Shown: positions 18,783-30,000, counted from the first letter of the stretch. The stretch: DNA of 64,000 nucleotides from Neotamlana laminarinivorans (GCF_020523925.1 NZ_JAJAPW010000001.1:833597-897596); one strand, 5' to 3'. Notes: a model not told the origin generated them from the sequence alone. Made by a program: numbers and translations.

Positions 18783-20270
18783 TCATTTAAATAAAACTCT
18801 ATTTCCTATTACATAAAAATTCTGTGATGTATTTTTTGCTTTAATATTTATTAAATAAGCTCCTGGATTTAATGAATCGGGAATTTTAATTCGCCATAAA
18901 TGCTTCGTTTTTGTAACTGGTTTTGGACTTTTACTTATGTTGAGGCTATTATATCTTCCTAATTCTTGAATTTTATAAAATCTCTTTAATTGCGGATCAA
19001 CATCATAATGATATTGCATTGAATGCCAATTTTTATTATTAAAACTAATTTCCACTTTAGTATTACTATCTGCCGCAAATACATTTGCGTAAATATAGGG
19101 TTCATTTAAAGTATTTAAACCTGTATCCCACTCATTAACTTCGGGCACCCAAATATTCATTTGCTTTGTATCTGGAGCACCAGACACTTTATAATTAAAA
19201 CTCCTACTACTTCCTTCGGCAAACATAAACCAATATCCTTTTGGTGTACCATCGTACATCATTCCAAACGGTATACCACGAATGTCGTGAGCTCCTTGCC
19301 ACCATGAACCACAAACAGCCCCACAAACTATTTCATGAATTGGCTGTTGGGTTTCCCCCCTACTATAATAATTATGGTATTGAGTATGTGTGTGGCCAGA
19401 TGCTATAAACACATCTTTGAAAGGTTTTAAAATGTCTATAATACTATCTTTATTTAAAACCTCATCAAACGGAATATGCATTGCTAGATTAATAGCCTCA
19501 TACTTAGTTTTATTCAAGCTTATTATACTTTTAATAAAACTCATTTGGTCGTTATCTATTACAGCATTGTACTTACCATTAGGTAGAGGGTTAATGTTGT
19601 TTAATACCAAAAACAAATTTTTACCATACTCGAAAGCATAATAGGATGGCCCAAAATTAGCTTCAAAACTACTGTCTCTATCTCTAAATTTAACTTTATC
19701 AAAATTTAAATCATGATTACCTATAACATAAAAAACAGGAACTCCAACCAACCCAAGCACCTTAGATAAAGGATTAAAAATATTTAAATTATCAAAAGAT
19801 AAATCGCCCAGAGGCATTATAAAATCTGGCTTATTAATTGCTAATTCTTCTGTTACTAATTTACCTACATGGTGTACATCATCAATTACATCTACCTGTA
19901 CATCACCCAAAAAAGCTATTTTAGATTTCGGGCTTTCATCATTTTTATATAGTGGAAAATTATATTCTTTTGATGTTACATCTTTGGGGTTAAAATAAAA
20001 CTGTACTGTATTTTCCTTATTAAGTTTAGAAATATAACCTGATGGCTTTATTATAAAAACTAAATTACCAGAAATTGCATTAATTTTATATTCTCCTTTA
20101 CTGCCTGTTGTAACTACATCTTTGCCATTACTAACCAATATATTTGGCATTGGATTTTCTTCTGCATCAAATACACCATTATTATTTTTATCTAAAAAAA
20201 CGGTACCCGTAAAGGTTTGGCTAATAGAAACATTACAGATTAAAACAATTAATAGTAGTAGCCTTTTCAT
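18783..20270 (-). CDS. Secreted calcineurin-like phosphoesterase (MetallophosN/C type)
   Basis: This is a 495-residue exported phosphoesterase. After a signal peptide (MKRLLLLIVLICNVSISQ) comes an Ig-like SdrD-B/MetallophosN domain with DKNNNGVFDAEENP, then the two-metal catalytic core: GDVQ near residue 118, LGDLSFDN near 153, GNHDLNF near 182, NLAMHIPF near 260 and SGHTHTQYHN near 292. The last 130 residues (WVPEVNEWDTGLN...) match a C-terminal beta domain of the same family. The substrate is not evident; such proteins often sit in Bacteroidota uptake loci. It overlaps the upstream GDPD-phosphatase gene by 4 bases and is the last gene of the SusCD operon, ending at a terminator. Confidence 0.9.
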   Translation of the reverse strand: MKRLLLLIVLICNVSISQTFTGTVFLDKNNNGVFDAEENPMPNILVSNGKDVVTTGSKGEYKINAISGNLVFIIKPSGYISKLNKENTVQFYFNPKDVTSKEYNFPLYKNDESPKSKIAFLGDVQVDVIDDVHHVGKLVTEELAINKPDFIMPLGDLSFDNLNIFNPLSKVLGLVGVPVFYVIGNHDLNFDKVKFRDRDSSFEANFGPSYYAFEYGKNLFLVLNNINPLPNGKYNAVIDNDQMSFIKSIISLNKTKYEAINLAMHIPFDEVLNKDSIIDILKPFKDVFIASGHTHTQYHNYYSRGETQQPIHEIVCGAVCGSWWQGAHDIRGIPFGMMYDGTPKGYWFMFAEGSSRSFNYKVSGAPDTKQMNIWVPEVNEWDTGLNTLNEPYIYANVFAADSNTKVEISFNNKNWHSMQYHYDVDPQLKRFYKIQELGRYNSLNISKSPKPVTKTKHLWRIKIPDSLNPGAYLINIKAKNTSQNFYVIGNRVLFK

Positions 20271-22072
20271 AACTTTACTTTATTGATAACTTTTAATATT
20301 TTAGAGAATACTTCATTATTTTCATAAATCCCTTGAAATTCATTAGATTTTGGTCCATAGGCGAATATAGGTACCATAGTTGCGGTATGATCGTAGCTTA
20401 TAAAATCGCCTTCAATAATACTATGGTTTACATCTCCACTAGAAACACTAAACCCGGATGTTTCGTGATCTGCTGTAATTATTACTAAGGTTTCTTGGTT
20501 AGTATCTGCAAATTTTATTGCTTCTGTAATTGCTCTATCAAAATCTATAGTTTCGGTTACAATGCCTTCTGTATTGTTGTGATGTCCAAAGGAATCTATT
20601 TGTGCAGCTTCAACCATTAAAAAAAACGGTTCGTTACTTTTGTTTAAAAATTTAATAGCTTTTTCTGTAGTATTAGCCAATAAATTTTCTCTTCCAGCCA
20701 TTATTGATGGCACGCTATTTTCCGAGAAAAACACCCCTACTCTTTTGGCCTTGGTAGACTCTATTTCATTTAAAGGAAAAATTTCGAAGGTTTCAGAAAG
20801 ATTTACATTTTTAAACGATGCTTGCCCTCCTCCTGCAAAAAAGTTAAGGTTACTTTTAATTAAATCTGAAGCTATTTCAAAATCCATAGATCGATCTACT
20901 TGATGGGCATAAAATGCGGCCGGAGTAGCTCCTGTAATTTCATCTGTTGTAATAATTCCTGTTTTATAACCATTATTACTCAAAACATCTGTTATAGAGT
21001 TTATAGGCTTACCATAAATATTTGTACCAATTGCTCTGTTGTTTGTTTTCTCGCCGGTGGCTAAAGCTGTTCCTGCGGCTGCAGAATCGGTCGTAAAATC
21101 GTCTGCAGATTGAGTTTTAATAAAGCCTATATTTTTTAATTGCGTTAATGTTAGCTCTCCTTTATTAGCCAAAGTTGCTGCCGATATTTGAGATAATCCA
21201 TTGCCATCTCCTATTAATAATATTACATTTTTTACTTTTTTATTTGCCCCATCTAATTTAAAAGTTGGCTTATATACTGGCGATTTTAATGTGAAATTTT
21301 TGCGGTTTTTTTCTAAACTATTCACGTAATTACTACACCTATTTGGCATATCTGTATTAATAACGTTAACACCTAAATCTATAAAAGTACGCCACGCTGT
21401 TTTAGAGTCTGGAGTTGCCCAAAACCTAAAGGGTTTATTGTATTTTTTTGCGATTTTAATTACAGAATCTACGCGCCTATAATCTGTATGTGTTAAACGC
21501 CCTTTACCTCCCCATTTTGAAAAATCTTTAAAACTTGTGCTTACCATAGCTACTTTTTTAAGATTTTCTGGAGATAGCTTTTCATTTAAATTTTGATGAT
21601 CGAAATAAATAAAATCCGGGTAATTTTTATAGTATTTACTAGCTGGCCTGCTGCCTGAAATTATAATTTTAATATTTGGGTGTTTTACAATGCTTGGGTA
21701 TTCATTTAAAACAGAAATAATTTTGGTTAATGTTTTTTCGGCGTTTTGCTTAACATCTAAAAACAAATTTAAATTAGTAATATTACTGTTGTGGTTTGCT
21801 ACGGCATTTTTTAACGGATTAAGGTATAATTTTTTTAAAGTGTTTTTTTTATTTATTTCTGCCTTGGTATGCGCTACCATTAAAGAATCGTTAACTAAAA
21901 AAATGTCGGCTTCAATGCTATTTAACCCATTAGAAAAAGCAACCCAAAACGGTACATTTTGTAAATAATCGTTATGACTATGAATTAAAACCGAATTACT
22001 ATTTTGTGCAAAACCTTTACAGGTTATTACAATACTAAAAACAACTAAAAGTGTATTTATTAATTTACTCAT
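20267..22072 (-). CDS. Fusion of a GDPD/PI-PLC-like phosphodiesterase with an alkaline phosphatase
   Basis: This 601-residue exported protein has two enzymes in one chain. After the signal peptide (ending KGFAQ), residues 25-270 form a glycerophosphodiester phosphodiesterase/PI-PLC-like TIM barrel with IHSHNDYLQN and SIEADIFLVNDSLMVAH, the family's His and acidic metal ligands, and a C-terminal INTDMPNR. Residues 280-601 are an alkaline phosphatase: LLIGDGNGLSQ, the nucleophile motif TDSAAAGTALATGE with Ser330, DHETSG near 535, and YDHTATMVP near 565. All catalytic motifs of both halves look intact. A phosphodiester could be cut to a monoester and then dephosphorylated in one protein. The start follows directly on a hairpin at 22087-22120. 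Confidence 0.9.
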   Translation of the reverse strand: MSKLINTLLVVFSIVITCKGFAQNSNSVLIHSHNDYLQNVPFWVAFSNGLNSIEADIFLVNDSLMVAHTKAEINKKNTLKKLYLNPLKNAVANHNSNITNLNLFLDVKQNAEKTLTKIISVLNEYPSIVKHPNIKIIISGSRPASKYYKNYPDFIYFDHQNLNEKLSPENLKKVAMVSTSFKDFSKWGGKGRLTHTDYRRVDSVIKIAKKYNKPFRFWATPDSKTAWRTFIDLGVNVINTDMPNRCSNYVNSLEKNRKNFTLKSPVYKPTFKLDGANKKVKNVILLIGDGNGLSQISAATLANKGELTLTQLKNIGFIKTQSADDFTTDSAAAGTALATGEKTNNRAIGTNIYGKPINSITDVLSNNGYKTGIITTDEITGATPAAFYAHQVDRSMDFEIASDLIKSNLNFFAGGGQASFKNVNLSETFEIFPLNEIESTKAKRVGVFFSENSVPSIMAGRENLLANTTEKAIKFLNKSNEPFFLMVEAAQIDSFGHHNNTEGIVTETIDFDRAITEAIKFADTNQETLVIITADHETSGFSVSSGDVNHSIIEGDFISYDHTATMVPIFAYGPKSNEFQGIYENNEVFSKILKVINKVKL

Positions 22073-22086
22073 AAAATATTAATTTT

Positions 22087-22120
22087 AAAAAAGTGCTGGT
22101 AGTAAATACCAGCACTTTTT
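22087..22120 (-). terminator. Strong hairpin between the susD gene and the phosphatase genes
   Basis: The arms AAAAAGTGCTGGTA and TACCAGCACTTTTT pair perfectly around a loop of 5-6 bases. On the minus strand the stem is followed by T and lies between the susD stop (22151) and the fusion enzyme start (22072). It can act as a partial terminator or as a 3'-end stabiliser for the susCD message. Confidence 0.75.
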
Positions 22121-22150
22121 ACTCATGAAACTTAAACTACTAAATGCTAT

Positions 22151-23737
22151 TTACCAGTTTATATTTTGAGGAATACCTGAAGATTCTATAACCTCAACAG
22201 GTATTGGCCAAACGTGCATATAGCTAGCATCAAAACTTCTGGCCGCTCTTACTTCTTCTACACTATAGCTAGAATAGGGATCGGATTTATCTGTATGAAT
22301 TCTACCATAAGAAGGTTGACTATAGGTTGACTCTGCATCTCCCCAACGTACTAAATCGAAATGTCTATTAGCAAACTCGCCTGCAAACTCTACTCTTCTT
22401 TCATTCTTTAAATTTTCAAGTGTTGCCCCTGTTATGGCATTTAAACCTGCTCGGTCTCTCACTAAGTTTAAAGGTTCATCACCATCTAATCCTTGCATAA
22501 TTAATGCTTCGGCTTTCATTAATAAAATTTCTGAATAACGCATTAATGGCACATTATAAATAGTTCCTGGGTTATTACCATTTGAATTGATGTAAACACC
22601 TACTGGGTCTTCAAAACCATATTCGTACATGTATTTATTAAACTGAAATCCTGATAATGAATTTTCTGATTGATACGCTCTTGTTTCTCCAAAAAATTCG
22701 AATTCGTCACCAAATTTTAAAATGGTTACTTCACGGCGTGCATCATCTTCTTCAAAAGCATTATATAAACCTTCGGTAGGTTGGTAATACCCCCAGCCAT
22801 TGTATAAACCCCAGCCTGTGTTTTCTAACATAACACCTGGTAATTTACTACCGTCGTCTACTCCTGAATCTACAGACCATATATACTCCGATGTCCAGTT
22901 ATTTAAATGGCTATGTAACAATCTGTAGTCTTCCTCTGGATTATCTGTATCTATTAAAGCTCTACCCGAACCTGAATTTGTAACAGCATCACAGTATGTA
23001 ACTACTTCCTGCCACTTACTATCGTCGTACTGTGCCCAGTATAAATTTGTTTTTGCTATATATGCTAAAGCTGCATCTTTGTGTGCTCTTCCGTAATCGC
23101 CAGAGCTGTAAGACGTGTAAAGAGGTAATAATTGAGCAGCTAATTCTAAGTCTTCAATAATTTGCTCATAATTTTCAATAACACTCGCTGGCCTAGAATA
23201 AGATCCTGCTTCATCATTCATATTATCTACTGTAACTATAGGCACTCCTCCGTTTAAACCATTATCACCATAAGTGTGTGCTAACCAGAAATAATGAAAC
23301 CCTCTCATAAAATAAGCTTCTCCTAAATATTGATTTTTTAAATCTTCATCAATATCCATATTAGGCACATTAGCCAACACATCGTTTGCACGACGAATTA
23401 TTTTATAACATTGTGGATACATCCAGTAAGTATAGCTTTCGGTTCCTGTTGTATTAAAGTTCGCAATATTATCTGCGGTTGCATTAACTCGTCCAGTTAT
23501 CATATCGTCTGATGCGTTTATGTACCACATAAAACCTCGGCTAAACATATCTTCATCTTTCATGTAATAGTACATGCTATTTACGGCCTCGGTAGCATCT
23601 TGTTCGTTTTGCCAAAAGTTACCCGAAGAACTACTTCCTATAGGTTCTAAATTTGTAAATTCATCTGAGCAAGACACTAAAACTATACTTATTATAAGTA
23701 GTATTAGTTGTTTTGTTTTATTTATATTTTTTCTCAT
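22151..23737 (-). CDS. SusD/RagB-family outer-membrane lipoprotein
   Basis: This is a 528-residue nutrient-binding lipoprotein that caps the SusC channel. The N-terminus has a lipoprotein signal (ISIVLVSCSDEF, lipidated Cys23) followed by NLEPIGSSSSGNFW, the usual SusD beginning. YMRGFHYFWLAHTYGDNG in the TPR region, PLMRYSEILLMKAEALI and the C-terminal NERRVEFAGEFANRHFDLVRWG are classic SusD motifs. It is encoded 19 bases after susC. Its ligand cannot be read from sequence; the downstream phosphatase genes suggest a phosphorylated substrate. Confidence 0.95.
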   Translation of the reverse strand: MRKNINKTKQLILLIISIVLVSCSDEFTNLEPIGSSSSGNFWQNEQDATEAVNSMYYYMKDEDMFSRGFMWYINASDDMITGRVNATADNIANFNTTGTESYTYWMYPQCYKIIRRANDVLANVPNMDIDEDLKNQYLGEAYFMRGFHYFWLAHTYGDNGLNGGVPIVTVDNMNDEAGSYSRPASVIENYEQIIEDLELAAQLLPLYTSYSSGDYGRAHKDAALAYIAKTNLYWAQYDDSKWQEVVTYCDAVTNSGSGRALIDTDNPEEDYRLLHSHLNNWTSEYIWSVDSGVDDGSKLPGVMLENTGWGLYNGWGYYQPTEGLYNAFEEDDARREVTILKFGDEFEFFGETRAYQSENSLSGFQFNKYMYEYGFEDPVGVYINSNGNNPGTIYNVPLMRYSEILLMKAEALIMQGLDGDEPLNLVRDRAGLNAITGATLENLKNERRVEFAGEFANRHFDLVRWGDAESTYSQPSYGRIHTDKSDPYSSYSVEEVRAARSFDASYMHVWPIPVEVIESSGIPQNINW

Positions 23738-23756
23738 GATTGCTTTTTAATTTTTA

Positions 23757-26700
23757 TTAAAATGAAAATGATAACCCTCCAGAGATTGTTCTTGATAATG
23801 GATATTTACCAATGTCTAAACCAATACCTCCAACTTCTGGATCCATACCGGAATAATTTGTAATTGTAAAAACATTTTCTGCAGAAAGGTATACTCGTAA
23901 AGAACTGTTTTCTATTAATTGATTCATAATATCACTTGAAAAAGTATAGCCTAAGTTTACATTTTTTAATCTTAAATATGATGCATCTTCTAAATACCAA
24001 CTTGAAGCTGTACCAAAGTTTTGATTATTATCTGTAGTTGAAATAATTGGAATATCTATGTTTGTGTTGGTTTCTGTCCAAGCGTTTAACACTCTAGAAT
24101 CTAGATTATAGCCTTGTGACGATGCATTATAAGCCGTGTACTTATAACCGTTAAAAGCTTTAGCGCCAGATACACCTTGAAACATAACTCCTAAATCGAA
24201 GCCTTTATAATCTACATTAAAATTAAAGCTATAGGTTACATCGGGTTGATAAGAACCCATATATACTTTATCGTTATTATCTATTTGTCCATCGTTATTA
24301 GTATCTGCAAACTTAAAATCTCCAGGTACTGCGTTAGGTTGAATTAGCTCACCATCGTTAGTGTAAGCGTCAATTTCAGCTTGACTATTAAATATACCCA
24401 AGTAAGGCACTAGATAATATGAATATAGTTCTTCTCCAGGAGTTGAACGGTAAGGATAAAGTGTACTACGAACATTGGTACTATGGTCTATATAATTTAT
24501 TCCACTTTGGTTATAGCCATCTAAATTTACTAGTTCGTTATCTATGAAGCTAGCATTAGCTCTTGCCGAAAAACCAACTTCTCCAAAAGTTTTTCTGTAT
24601 CCTAAAGACACTTCTAAACCATAATTTTTAACTTCTCCCCCATTTACGTATGCTGCTTCTGTACCTTGATGAAGATCTTCTAACCCTTCAAGAATCATAT
24701 CTTTTGTTTGCTTTTCGAAATAATCTAAAGTTACCGAGAAACTTCTATTAAAAAATTCGGCATCAATACCAAAATCTAATGACTCTGATGTTTCCCATTT
24801 TAAGTCTGGGTTAGATTGTTGCCCTATATAAACACCTCTATCATCTAACTCACCATCTTCACCTATAATTACCGTGGTAGAGTATAATGGCACGTTAAAT
24901 GAGTAGTAACCAACAGAATTAATATTACCTATTTGACCCCATGAAGCCCTTATTTTTAATTCGTTTACGGCATCTAGATTAAAAAAATCTTCTTTACTAA
25001 TTCTCCAACCTAAAGAAGCTGATGGGAAAAAATCTGCTTGATTTTGTTCGGCTAAACGAGAACTCTCATCTCTACGGATACTTAATGATGTATAATATTT
25101 ATTATCAAAGTTATACATAGCTCTACCAACCGCCGATGTTAATGCATCTTCGTAAGCCGTACTGCTATAATTATCTATTTGACTTGCGTTACCTACATAT
25201 TGATTGTAAGCTTCTTCACTACTAAAACCACTAGCTTGTGTATAAAAATATTCGTAATTTGTTTTTTGTGATGAATACACAGCTGTTACATCTATGTTGT
25301 GCTTACCAAAAGATTTTTTATAGTTTAATTGGTTATCCCAAATCCATCTATTTTCATCGGAGTACGATTGGTATAGGTAATTCTCTAAAGTTGTTCTACC
25401 TATTTCTGTAATCATTGGATAAAAACGTTTGAATTTTTCACCTTGATAATTGTAACTGTAATTTGTTTTAAAAGTTAAACCTTCTAGAATATCGTATTCT
25501 AAATACACATTGGCGTTAATATTATTTACAGGGTTTGTAGTTGTTGGTCTTAAAAGTAAAGCCACAGGATTATATACATCTCCGTAGGCGCCTGCAAATT
25601 CTGTTAAATCTTCTGATACAGTACCATGAAAGTTTCCTTCTTCATCGTAAACAGGTGCTGCTGCAGGCATATAAATTGCGTTTATAATAGCTCCTGAATA
25701 AGAACTGGTTGTGCTTGTACCCAAAGCATTTGTTCTTGAAAAATATACATTCTCTCCAAGTGTTAATTTATTTGAAAGTTGATGATCTGATTTTAACCTA
25801 AACGAATAACGCTCTGACTCTGTTCCAATTAACACACCCTCCTTTTTATTATACCCAAACGAAGTCATGTAATTAGAATGCTCACTACCTCCACTAACAT
25901 TTGCATTTAAATTATATGTAGCAGCGGTTCTAAAAATTTCATCAATCCAATCTGTGCGCGTTACTTGCCCCCAAGGGTTTAAAGAGGCATCGTGTGCAGA
26001 TAACCTTTGTGTACCACCATTATCTGCAGCTAGATTATATATATTTGCTTGCTGTTCTGCATTTAAAGCAGATGGTAGATTGGTAGCTGTTTGTAAGCCG
26101 CCATAGAAATCTAAATTTACCTTTGGTTTACCTTTAGCGCCCTTTTTAGTGCTAATTACAATAACACCCGAAGCTGCTTGAGCACCATAAATAGCGGCTG
26201 CCGCAGCATCTTTTAATATTGATACAGACTCTATATCGTTAGGGTTAATTGCTGGCCCATAATATGGTACACCATCTACAACGGTTAAAGCAGTTTCATC
26301 GCTAATAGAACCAAGCCCACGTACTACAATATTTGCACTTTCACTAGGATCTCCTCCTTGTTGTAATACCGTAACACCTGCTACGTTTCCTTGTAAAAAA
26401 TCGGAGAAATTTGATACTGGTCGCGTAGTAATATCCTCAATAGCATTTACTTGTGAAATTGAGGTAACAATATCGCCCTTTTTAGATGACCCATAACCTA
26501 TTAGCAACACCTCATTTAACGCACTAATTTCTTCGGTTAAGCTTATTTTTAAATTTTGATTTCCTGAATACGAAACTTCTGTTGTTGCATAACCTATTGA
26601 AGATATAACTAAAACACCATCTGAATTATTTAAGGTGATGGTAAAGTTACCATCAAAATCTGTGGCAACTCCATTTAATGGAGTTCCTTTTTCTACTACA

Positions 26701-26822
26701 GACGCTCCTGGTATAGGCATATTATCTATATTAGAAATTACATTTCCTGATACCGTTACTTGCGAAAAACAATATGTTATTGTTGCAAATAATAATACCA
26801 ATGTTAAAGTTGTTTTTTTCAT
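23757..26822 (-). CDS. SusC/RagA-family TonB-dependent transporter
   Basis: This 1,021-residue outer-membrane transporter starts at MKKTTLTLVLLFATITYCFSQ, a signal peptide. The frame is open 9 codons further, but only with TTG, and that start would sit on the -7 box. A carboxypeptidase-regulatory-like domain follows (VTVSGNVISNIDNMPIPGASV), then a TonB-dependent plug with ALNEVLLIGYGSSKKGDIV, NPNDIESVSILKDAAAAAIYG and GVIVISTKKG, and a barrel ending GGLSFSF. The energy-coupled import partner is the next gene, susD. The regulator gene upstream (27002-30709) reads in the same direction. Confidence 0.96.
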   Translation of the reverse strand: MKKTTLTLVLLFATITYCFSQVTVSGNVISNIDNMPIPGASVVEKGTPLNGVATDFDGNFTITLNNSDGVLVISSIGYATTEVSYSGNQNLKISLTEEISALNEVLLIGYGSSKKGDIVTSISQVNAIEDITTRPVSNFSDFLQGNVAGVTVLQQGGDPSESANIVVRGLGSISDETALTVVDGVPYYGPAINPNDIESVSILKDAAAAAIYGAQAASGVIVISTKKGAKGKPKVNLDFYGGLQTATNLPSALNAEQQANIYNLAADNGGTQRLSAHDASLNPWGQVTRTDWIDEIFRTAATYNLNANVSGGSEHSNYMTSFGYNKKEGVLIGTESERYSFRLKSDHQLSNKLTLGENVYFSRTNALGTSTTSSYSGAIINAIYMPAAAPVYDEEGNFHGTVSEDLTEFAGAYGDVYNPVALLLRPTTTNPVNNINANVYLEYDILEGLTFKTNYSYNYQGEKFKRFYPMITEIGRTTLENYLYQSYSDENRWIWDNQLNYKKSFGKHNIDVTAVYSSQKTNYEYFYTQASGFSSEEAYNQYVGNASQIDNYSSTAYEDALTSAVGRAMYNFDNKYYTSLSIRRDESSRLAEQNQADFFPSASLGWRISKEDFFNLDAVNELKIRASWGQIGNINSVGYYSFNVPLYSTTVIIGEDGELDDRGVYIGQQSNPDLKWETSESLDFGIDAEFFNRSFSVTLDYFEKQTKDMILEGLEDLHQGTEAAYVNGGEVKNYGLEVSLGYRKTFGEVGFSARANASFIDNELVNLDGYNQSGINYIDHSTNVRSTLYPYRSTPGEELYSYYLVPYLGIFNSQAEIDAYTNDGELIQPNAVPGDFKFADTNNDGQIDNNDKVYMGSYQPDVTYSFNFNVDYKGFDLGVMFQGVSGAKAFNGYKYTAYNASSQGYNLDSRVLNAWTETNTNIDIPIISTTDNNQNFGTASSWYLEDASYLRLKNVNLGYTFSSDIMNQLIENSSLRVYLSAENVFTITNYSGMDPEVGGIGLDIGKYPLSRTISGGLSFSF

Positions 26823-26846
26823 TAAAATACATTTTTTGGTTTGTGT

Positions 26847-26854
26847 CAAATGTA
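26847..26854 (-). promoter_or_regulatory. -7 box of the susC operon
   Basis: On the minus strand this is TACATTTG, an exact TAnnTTTG match, 25 bases before the susC ATG at 26822. No TTG lies at -33, which fits an activator-dependent promoter. Confidence 0.6.
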
Positions 26855-26956
26855 TTTTACTGGATTAGCTTTTGGGGGTAAAATTGTTTCAGTAAGGTGT
26901 ATAATGCGTTCAAATTCGGTGCTTATTTTTACTAAAAAAGATAAATTTTGTTACAC

Positions 26957-26977
26957 TAACATTAGGTTAACATTAGG
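26957..26977 (-). repeat. Two 10-bp direct repeats upstream of susC, possible regulator site
   Basis: TAACATTAGG occurs at 26957-26966 and again at 26968-26977, an 11-base period (one helical turn). The pair lies about 100 bases upstream of the susC -7 box and just after the end of the AraC-type regulator gene. Same-face direct repeats are the usual binding pattern of AraC-family proteins; the assignment is inference. Confidence 0.45.
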
Positions 26978-27001
26978 CTAATCTTACAGAAACAATACAA
27001 A

Positions 27002-30000
27002 CTAACAATACTGTGCTTTGAATTCTTTTGGACTACACCCAAAATGCTTTTTAAAAGATCTACCAAAATATTTTGGGTCGTTGTAACCACACTCGAAACT
27101 AATTTCTGATATGTTTAAGTTTTTTGATTTTAATAATGTTGCTGCCTTTTGTAAACGAAGTGATGTAATAATGTCTGATGGTGATTTTTGAAGTAACTCT
27201 TTAAATAAACGATAACATTTAACTCGAGATATACCCATTTTATATACCAACATTTCAACATTAAATAAAGGGTTTGAGAGTTCGTTTTTTATAATTTCAA
27301 GCCCTGATTTTAACAACTTATCGTTTGGAGATAATATTTTAGTTTCTGAGGTTAGAATATTGAAAATTTCTTTTTGTAAACTGGCGTGTAATACTTTATC
27401 TTTTTTATTAATTAATGCCGTTATTTTTTTTATTATTAGTTGGTCGCTTGCTGGCATTTGTACTAATACATCAATACCAAAATCTGTTATTTGTTCTTGC
27501 ATACCATAGGCTATATCTTCAGATATATATAACATTGGTACTTTTACATTTTTTATTAATTTATTTTGTTTTAAAGCATTAAAAAAGCCTACCAATTCCT
27601 TTGAAAATTTTGCCTGATAAAACACCATAATATCTACAGAAATTTGATTTAATGCCACTATTAAATCTTCAATACTGTTTTCAAATATCAAATTAAATCC
27701 TTTGTTTTCTAATATTTGATTGGCTATGCTATTGTTTTCTTTTTCTGTAAAAATTAATATGGTTTGATTAAATTTATTTTCTTGATTCTGTTTTTCAAAA
27801 TGTTTCCAGTTTACTATGTTTAATTTTGGAGGTTCGTTTTCTACCAATTCAAAAGGTATAGACATTGTAATGCTTGTTTGGTCCTCAATTTTGTTTTCTA
27901 AATTACCTTCTAAATTGCCCAACAATACTTTAACAGATTCAAAATAAGGACTATAACTTAATATATTTTTCAAATTAGCTTTTAAAACAGAACTATTAGT
28001 ATTTAGTATTATTAAAATATTATTTACTTCGGTAATAATATTTATGTTTAAAGCGCTTCCTGTCTCAATGTACTTTACTGTATCGGTGAAAAAATATTGT
28101 AATAACAATCTAAACCTTAAAACATCAATAAAAATCCAACTTTGTATAACTTCAATATTACATTTTAAATTAATATTTTGAAATTGAGCCTGCTTATTTA
28201 ATTTTGCTACGGTATGCTTTAATAATCTTGGTAGTATAATTGCCGTTTTTTTTACTGGGCCAATATCTTTAATATGATCTAAATAATTCCACTCAGATAT
28301 TAATTCAACCAACTTCCCCGATTCTTTAATTATTTCTTCTTTTAATAAATTGTTGTTTTCAAACTTGTTTACTTTTTTTATGATTTTAAAAATTGGTTCT
28401 TGAAATTGTGATAGTACGAATGTTTTAAATTTTTCAACTTCAAAATCTTCATTTTTTAAATTAGTATGTAGGTTTAAAAGTTTTTCTTTTTGCTCTAATA
28501 TTTGCCTATTTTTCTTATCTAACTGTATATTAAACAATTGTAAGTCTTGCTTTTGTTTTTCAATAACCTTAGTTCTTAAAAGTATTTGGTTCTCAAGTTT
28601 TTGTTCTGTTTTTTTTGCTATTCTATTTTTTATAGTAATTACCAATACAATACCTAAACATAAGGCACCTATTAAAAACCCGTAAAATAATGTTGTTTTA
28701 TAAAATGGTTTTTTAATAATTAAATTAAGAAATTCTTGTTCAATTTCATTTTCTTTTCTTAAAAGCAAAGTATAAATTCCAGGCTTTAAATTTTTATATA
28801 CAACTTTTTTAGATTCTGTAATTGGTAACCAGTTTTTGTTTACACCGTCTAGTTTATAAAAATTGTGCGGTTTACTTTTATCTAAAAAACTAATAATTGT
28901 AAAATCTAATTCAAGTGAATTAGTATTATAACTCTTTAAAATTTGAGATTTAAAAGTGCTACTACCATCTACCAAGACAGTAACGCTAGAAGATATTTTA
29001 TTTTCCTTTAAACCATTAGGGTTAAAATAATTTAAGCCATTTACCCCTCCAAAAAACAACAATCCTTTTTTGTCTTGATAATATGCGCCTTCTGAAAACT
29101 CTGATGCTTGCCAACCTTCGTTTGGATTATAACCCGTTACCTTGTACGTGCTTTTATTTATGTTTGCAATACCCTTGGTTGTACTTACCCAAAAATGATT
29201 TTTATTTTTTAAAATACTGTAAACCATATGACTTGGTAAACCATTTTCCTCAGTTATATTTTTAATTACTTTTTTATTTTCGTTCAATACAGATATTCCC
29301 CCTAAAGAAGCAACCCAATAATAATTATTTGTAAGATCTTTATAAACACAATAAATACTATTGCCTAAAAGGTTATTTGATGTTGTTATTTGCTGTATTT
29401 TTTCTGTTGAAATGTTATAAATAAAAATGCCATTTTGCTCTGTACCAACAATAATTTCGTTAGCTATTTTTTTTACGTTTCTAATATTTAATTTTGAAAA
29501 TAACTCTTGCCCATTAAAATGCTCAAATTTATTTTTTTTAAGATTAAATTTGGCTAAACCACCCCAACAGCCAATCCATAATTGATTATTATCATCCTCA
29601 AAAACAGAATAATTTCTATTATTAGGAAATAAACCGTTGTCCTCTGCTTTAAAAAATTTGTAATTATTGTTTTTTATTTGAATTAACCCTGCGTAAGTAC
29701 CCACCCAAATACTACCATCGCTTGCGGTAAAAAGCATACGAATGCGTTCCCAATCTTTATTAACTTTTGCTTCTGCTATTTTAAATTTTTGGTAACATTG
29801 TGTGGTAAGATCAAAATAATACAATCCACTATTATAATAACCAAGCCAGATAACTCCATTATTGTCTTTTGTTATAGCTCTTAAAGTTTCGTTGGGTAAA
29901 TGCGGGAATTTTATTGGGTGTGGTACAACAGTAGCTATATTTTCTGAGCCGCTATAGGCCATACTTAACCCGCCATCTTTTTGGGCTAACCATATATTAC

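Noticed and set aside
18783..26822. Polysaccharide utilisation locus
   Set aside because: SusC and SusD are present but no carbohydrate-active enzyme was found; the enzymes are phosphodiesterase and phosphatase types, so a glycan PUL label is not supported.
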